The notes under the pieces were generated by a model. It was not told the DNA's origin. It saw nothing but the letters and a program-made list of their open reading frames with translations, and ran no database searches. From assembly GCA_003245835.1 (NCBI GenBank), contig QKCC01000054.1, positions 1 to 32,421 on the forward strand: a stretch of DNA of 32,421 bases, read 5' to 3'. The DNA is from Spirochaetales bacterium (lineage in GTDB: Bacteria > Spirochaetota > Spirochaetia > UBA9216). Position 1 is the first letter of the stretch. Every line of letters starts with the position of its first letter. This document shows positions 31,659 through 32,421 of the stretch, in pieces. Both the position numbers and the translations under genes were made by a program.

Positions 31659-32126
31659 ATGCAGAATGTTTATAAACCGGAATACGAACACCTCTACTAC
31701 ATAGAAGTGGAAGTTGAAAAACCGATCAAATGCGGGAAACTGCCCGAAGGAAAATTCCTGACAATTCCTATCACCGGTGGAAGATTTGAGGGAGACAAAC
31801 TGAAAGGCAGCATAATGAAGATGGGAGCCGACTGGAACACACTTAACGGCGGTAAATCACATGTTTCGACACGATACGTTTTAAAAACAGATGACGGAGC
31901 GTTTATTTCACTTTTTACCGACGGCCATATGAAAATGTCACTCAGCGGCGGTCTGAGCATGATATCGGGAAAACCGGACCCTTCCAAATACTATTTCAGA
32001 CAGCACCTGATGTTTAAAACCGGTGCGCCGCAGTACAGCTGGCTTAACGACAGGCTCGCTTTTGCGGTTATCGGAATGGCCTCGGAAATGAGAATCTGCT
32101 ATGATGCTTACATAATAAAAGAATAA
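31659..32126 (+). CDS. DUF3237 family protein (second of a tandem pair)
   Basis: This 155-residue paralogue of the preceding gene has PITGGRFEGDKLKG, MGADWNTL, STRYVLKTDDGAFIS and GAPQYSWLNDRLAFAVIG. It keeps the GADW motif common in the family, while the first copy reads CSGNW. The two may form a heteromer. GAGG lies 8 bases before the ATG; it begins 10 bases after its neighbour. A weak AT-rich hairpin with T-tract follows. Confidence 0.85.
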   Translation: MQNVYKPEYEHLYYIEVEVEKPIKCGKLPEGKFLTIPITGGRFEGDKLKGSIMKMGADWNTLNGGKSHVSTRYVLKTDDGAFISLFTDGHMKMSLSGGLSMISGKPDPSKYYFRQHLMFKTGAPQYSWLNDRLAFAVIGMASEMRICYDAYIIKE

Positions 32127-32136
32127 TTATTCTTTT
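32117..32136 (+). terminator. Weak AT-rich terminator after the DUF3237 pair
   Basis: AAAAGAAT (32117-32124) and ATTCTTTT (32129-32136) pair around AATT and run into more T residues. The stem contains only two G-C pairs and overlaps the stop codon, so termination would be weak. Confidence 0.45.
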
Positions 32137-32140
32137 TTAT

Positions 32141-32168
32141 TTGAATTTTTGTACCGGGGTGTTATATT
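32141..32168 (+). promoter_or_regulatory. Promoter of the terminal lipoprotein gene
   Basis: TTGAAT (32141-32146), a 16-base spacer and TATATT (32163-32168), followed about 30 bases later by the GGAGG ribosome site (32197-32201). Confidence 0.55.
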
Positions 32169-32205
32169 TTCTAATGATATTTCAGAATATATTTTTGGAG
32201 GAATT

Positions 32206-32421
32206 ATGAAAAAATATTTTCCGATATTGCTGGCAGCGGCACTTATAACAGCGCTCAGCTCCTGCACAATGGCGGCGAACCTGAGCGAAGCTGAAGCCAA
32301 AGAAGCAATCAATGTAGTGTCATCTGCAGCATCGGGTTCTTTGCAGAATCCTGACAGCAGAAGCGCAGACGCGCTGTCCCGGGTACTGGCCGGTGCAGTG
32401 AACTTTACATCGACCCAGTCA
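32206..32421 (+). CDS. Putative lipoprotein (5' part, runs off the window)
   Basis: The first 72 residues are visible. A lysine start and hydrophobic core (FPILLAAALITAL) are followed by a lipobox LSSC with Cys at residue 20, so lipid modification and membrane anchoring are expected. The mature part begins with helical, alanine/serine/glutamate-rich sequence (NLSEAEAKEAINVVSSAASG) and does not resemble a family I know. GGAGG lies 4 bases before the ATG. No stop codon is reached. Confidence 0.8.
   Translation, partial: MKKYFPILLAAALITALSSCTMAANLSEAEAKEAINVVSSAASGSLQNPDSRSADALSRVLAGAVNFTSTQS

Noticed and set aside
1-32421. CRISPR arrays, insertion sequences, tRNA or rRNA genes, prophage genes
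   Set aside because: I looked for regular repeats, transposase-like proteins and cloverleaf or rRNA sequence and saw none.

Overview
The window is about 32.4 kb of densely packed bacterial DNA of moderate G+C. It starts just inside the terminator of an upstream gene and ends inside a lipoprotein gene. The best guess for the host is an anaerobic, sugar-fermenting spirochaete. The periplasmic binding protein has an Ala-Ala-Gly-Thr-Gln-Glu stretch after its signal peptide, a style common in spirochaete transporters, and two oxygen-sensitive glycyl radical enzymes (GREs) imply anaerobic life. This taxonomic guess is an inference; no rRNA or tRNA gene is present to confirm it.

Left part (1-7845). 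After a broken PH-domain gene comes an amino-acid locus: a saccharopine/lysine-dehydrogenase-type oxidoreductase, a class III PLP aminotransferase and an Lrp/AsnC regulator on the minus strand, divergent from a sodium:solute symporter. A MarR regulator with a MATE efflux pump follows.

Centre (7873-27070), the most interesting region. On the minus strand lie a GH4 glycosidase with a ROK kinase, then a LacI regulator, then one long operon: UPF0303 protein, sugar-binding protein, ABC ATPase, two permeases, a second ROK kinase and a DeoR regulator. Divergent from that operon is a plus-strand operon of a PflD-like GRE, its radical-SAM activase and a 607-residue protein that fuses a ROK/ASKHA kinase fold to an N-terminal domain I do not recognise. 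Facing it is a second GRE very like E. coli YbiW, divergent from a second DeoR regulator. E. coli PflD and YbiW open the rings of 1,5-anhydromannitol-6-phosphate and 1,5-anhydroglucitol-6-phosphate. I therefore read the region as an import, phosphorylation and radical ring-opening system for anhydrohexitols or related sugars. The aldolase and alcohol dehydrogenase that would finish the pathway are not in the window. A near-identical 14-bp LacI-type operator at 10119-10132 and 18391-18404 ties the GH4/ROK operon to the divergent ABC/GRE promoter region.

Right part (27234-32421). A shikimate-dehydrogenase-like protein lacking the usual substrate-binding serines is followed by an RmlD-type reductase. 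A TetR regulator is divergent from a type B carboxylesterase and two tandem DUF3237 proteins. The start of a secreted lipoprotein closes the window. I saw no CRISPR array, insertion sequence, prophage or RNA gene.
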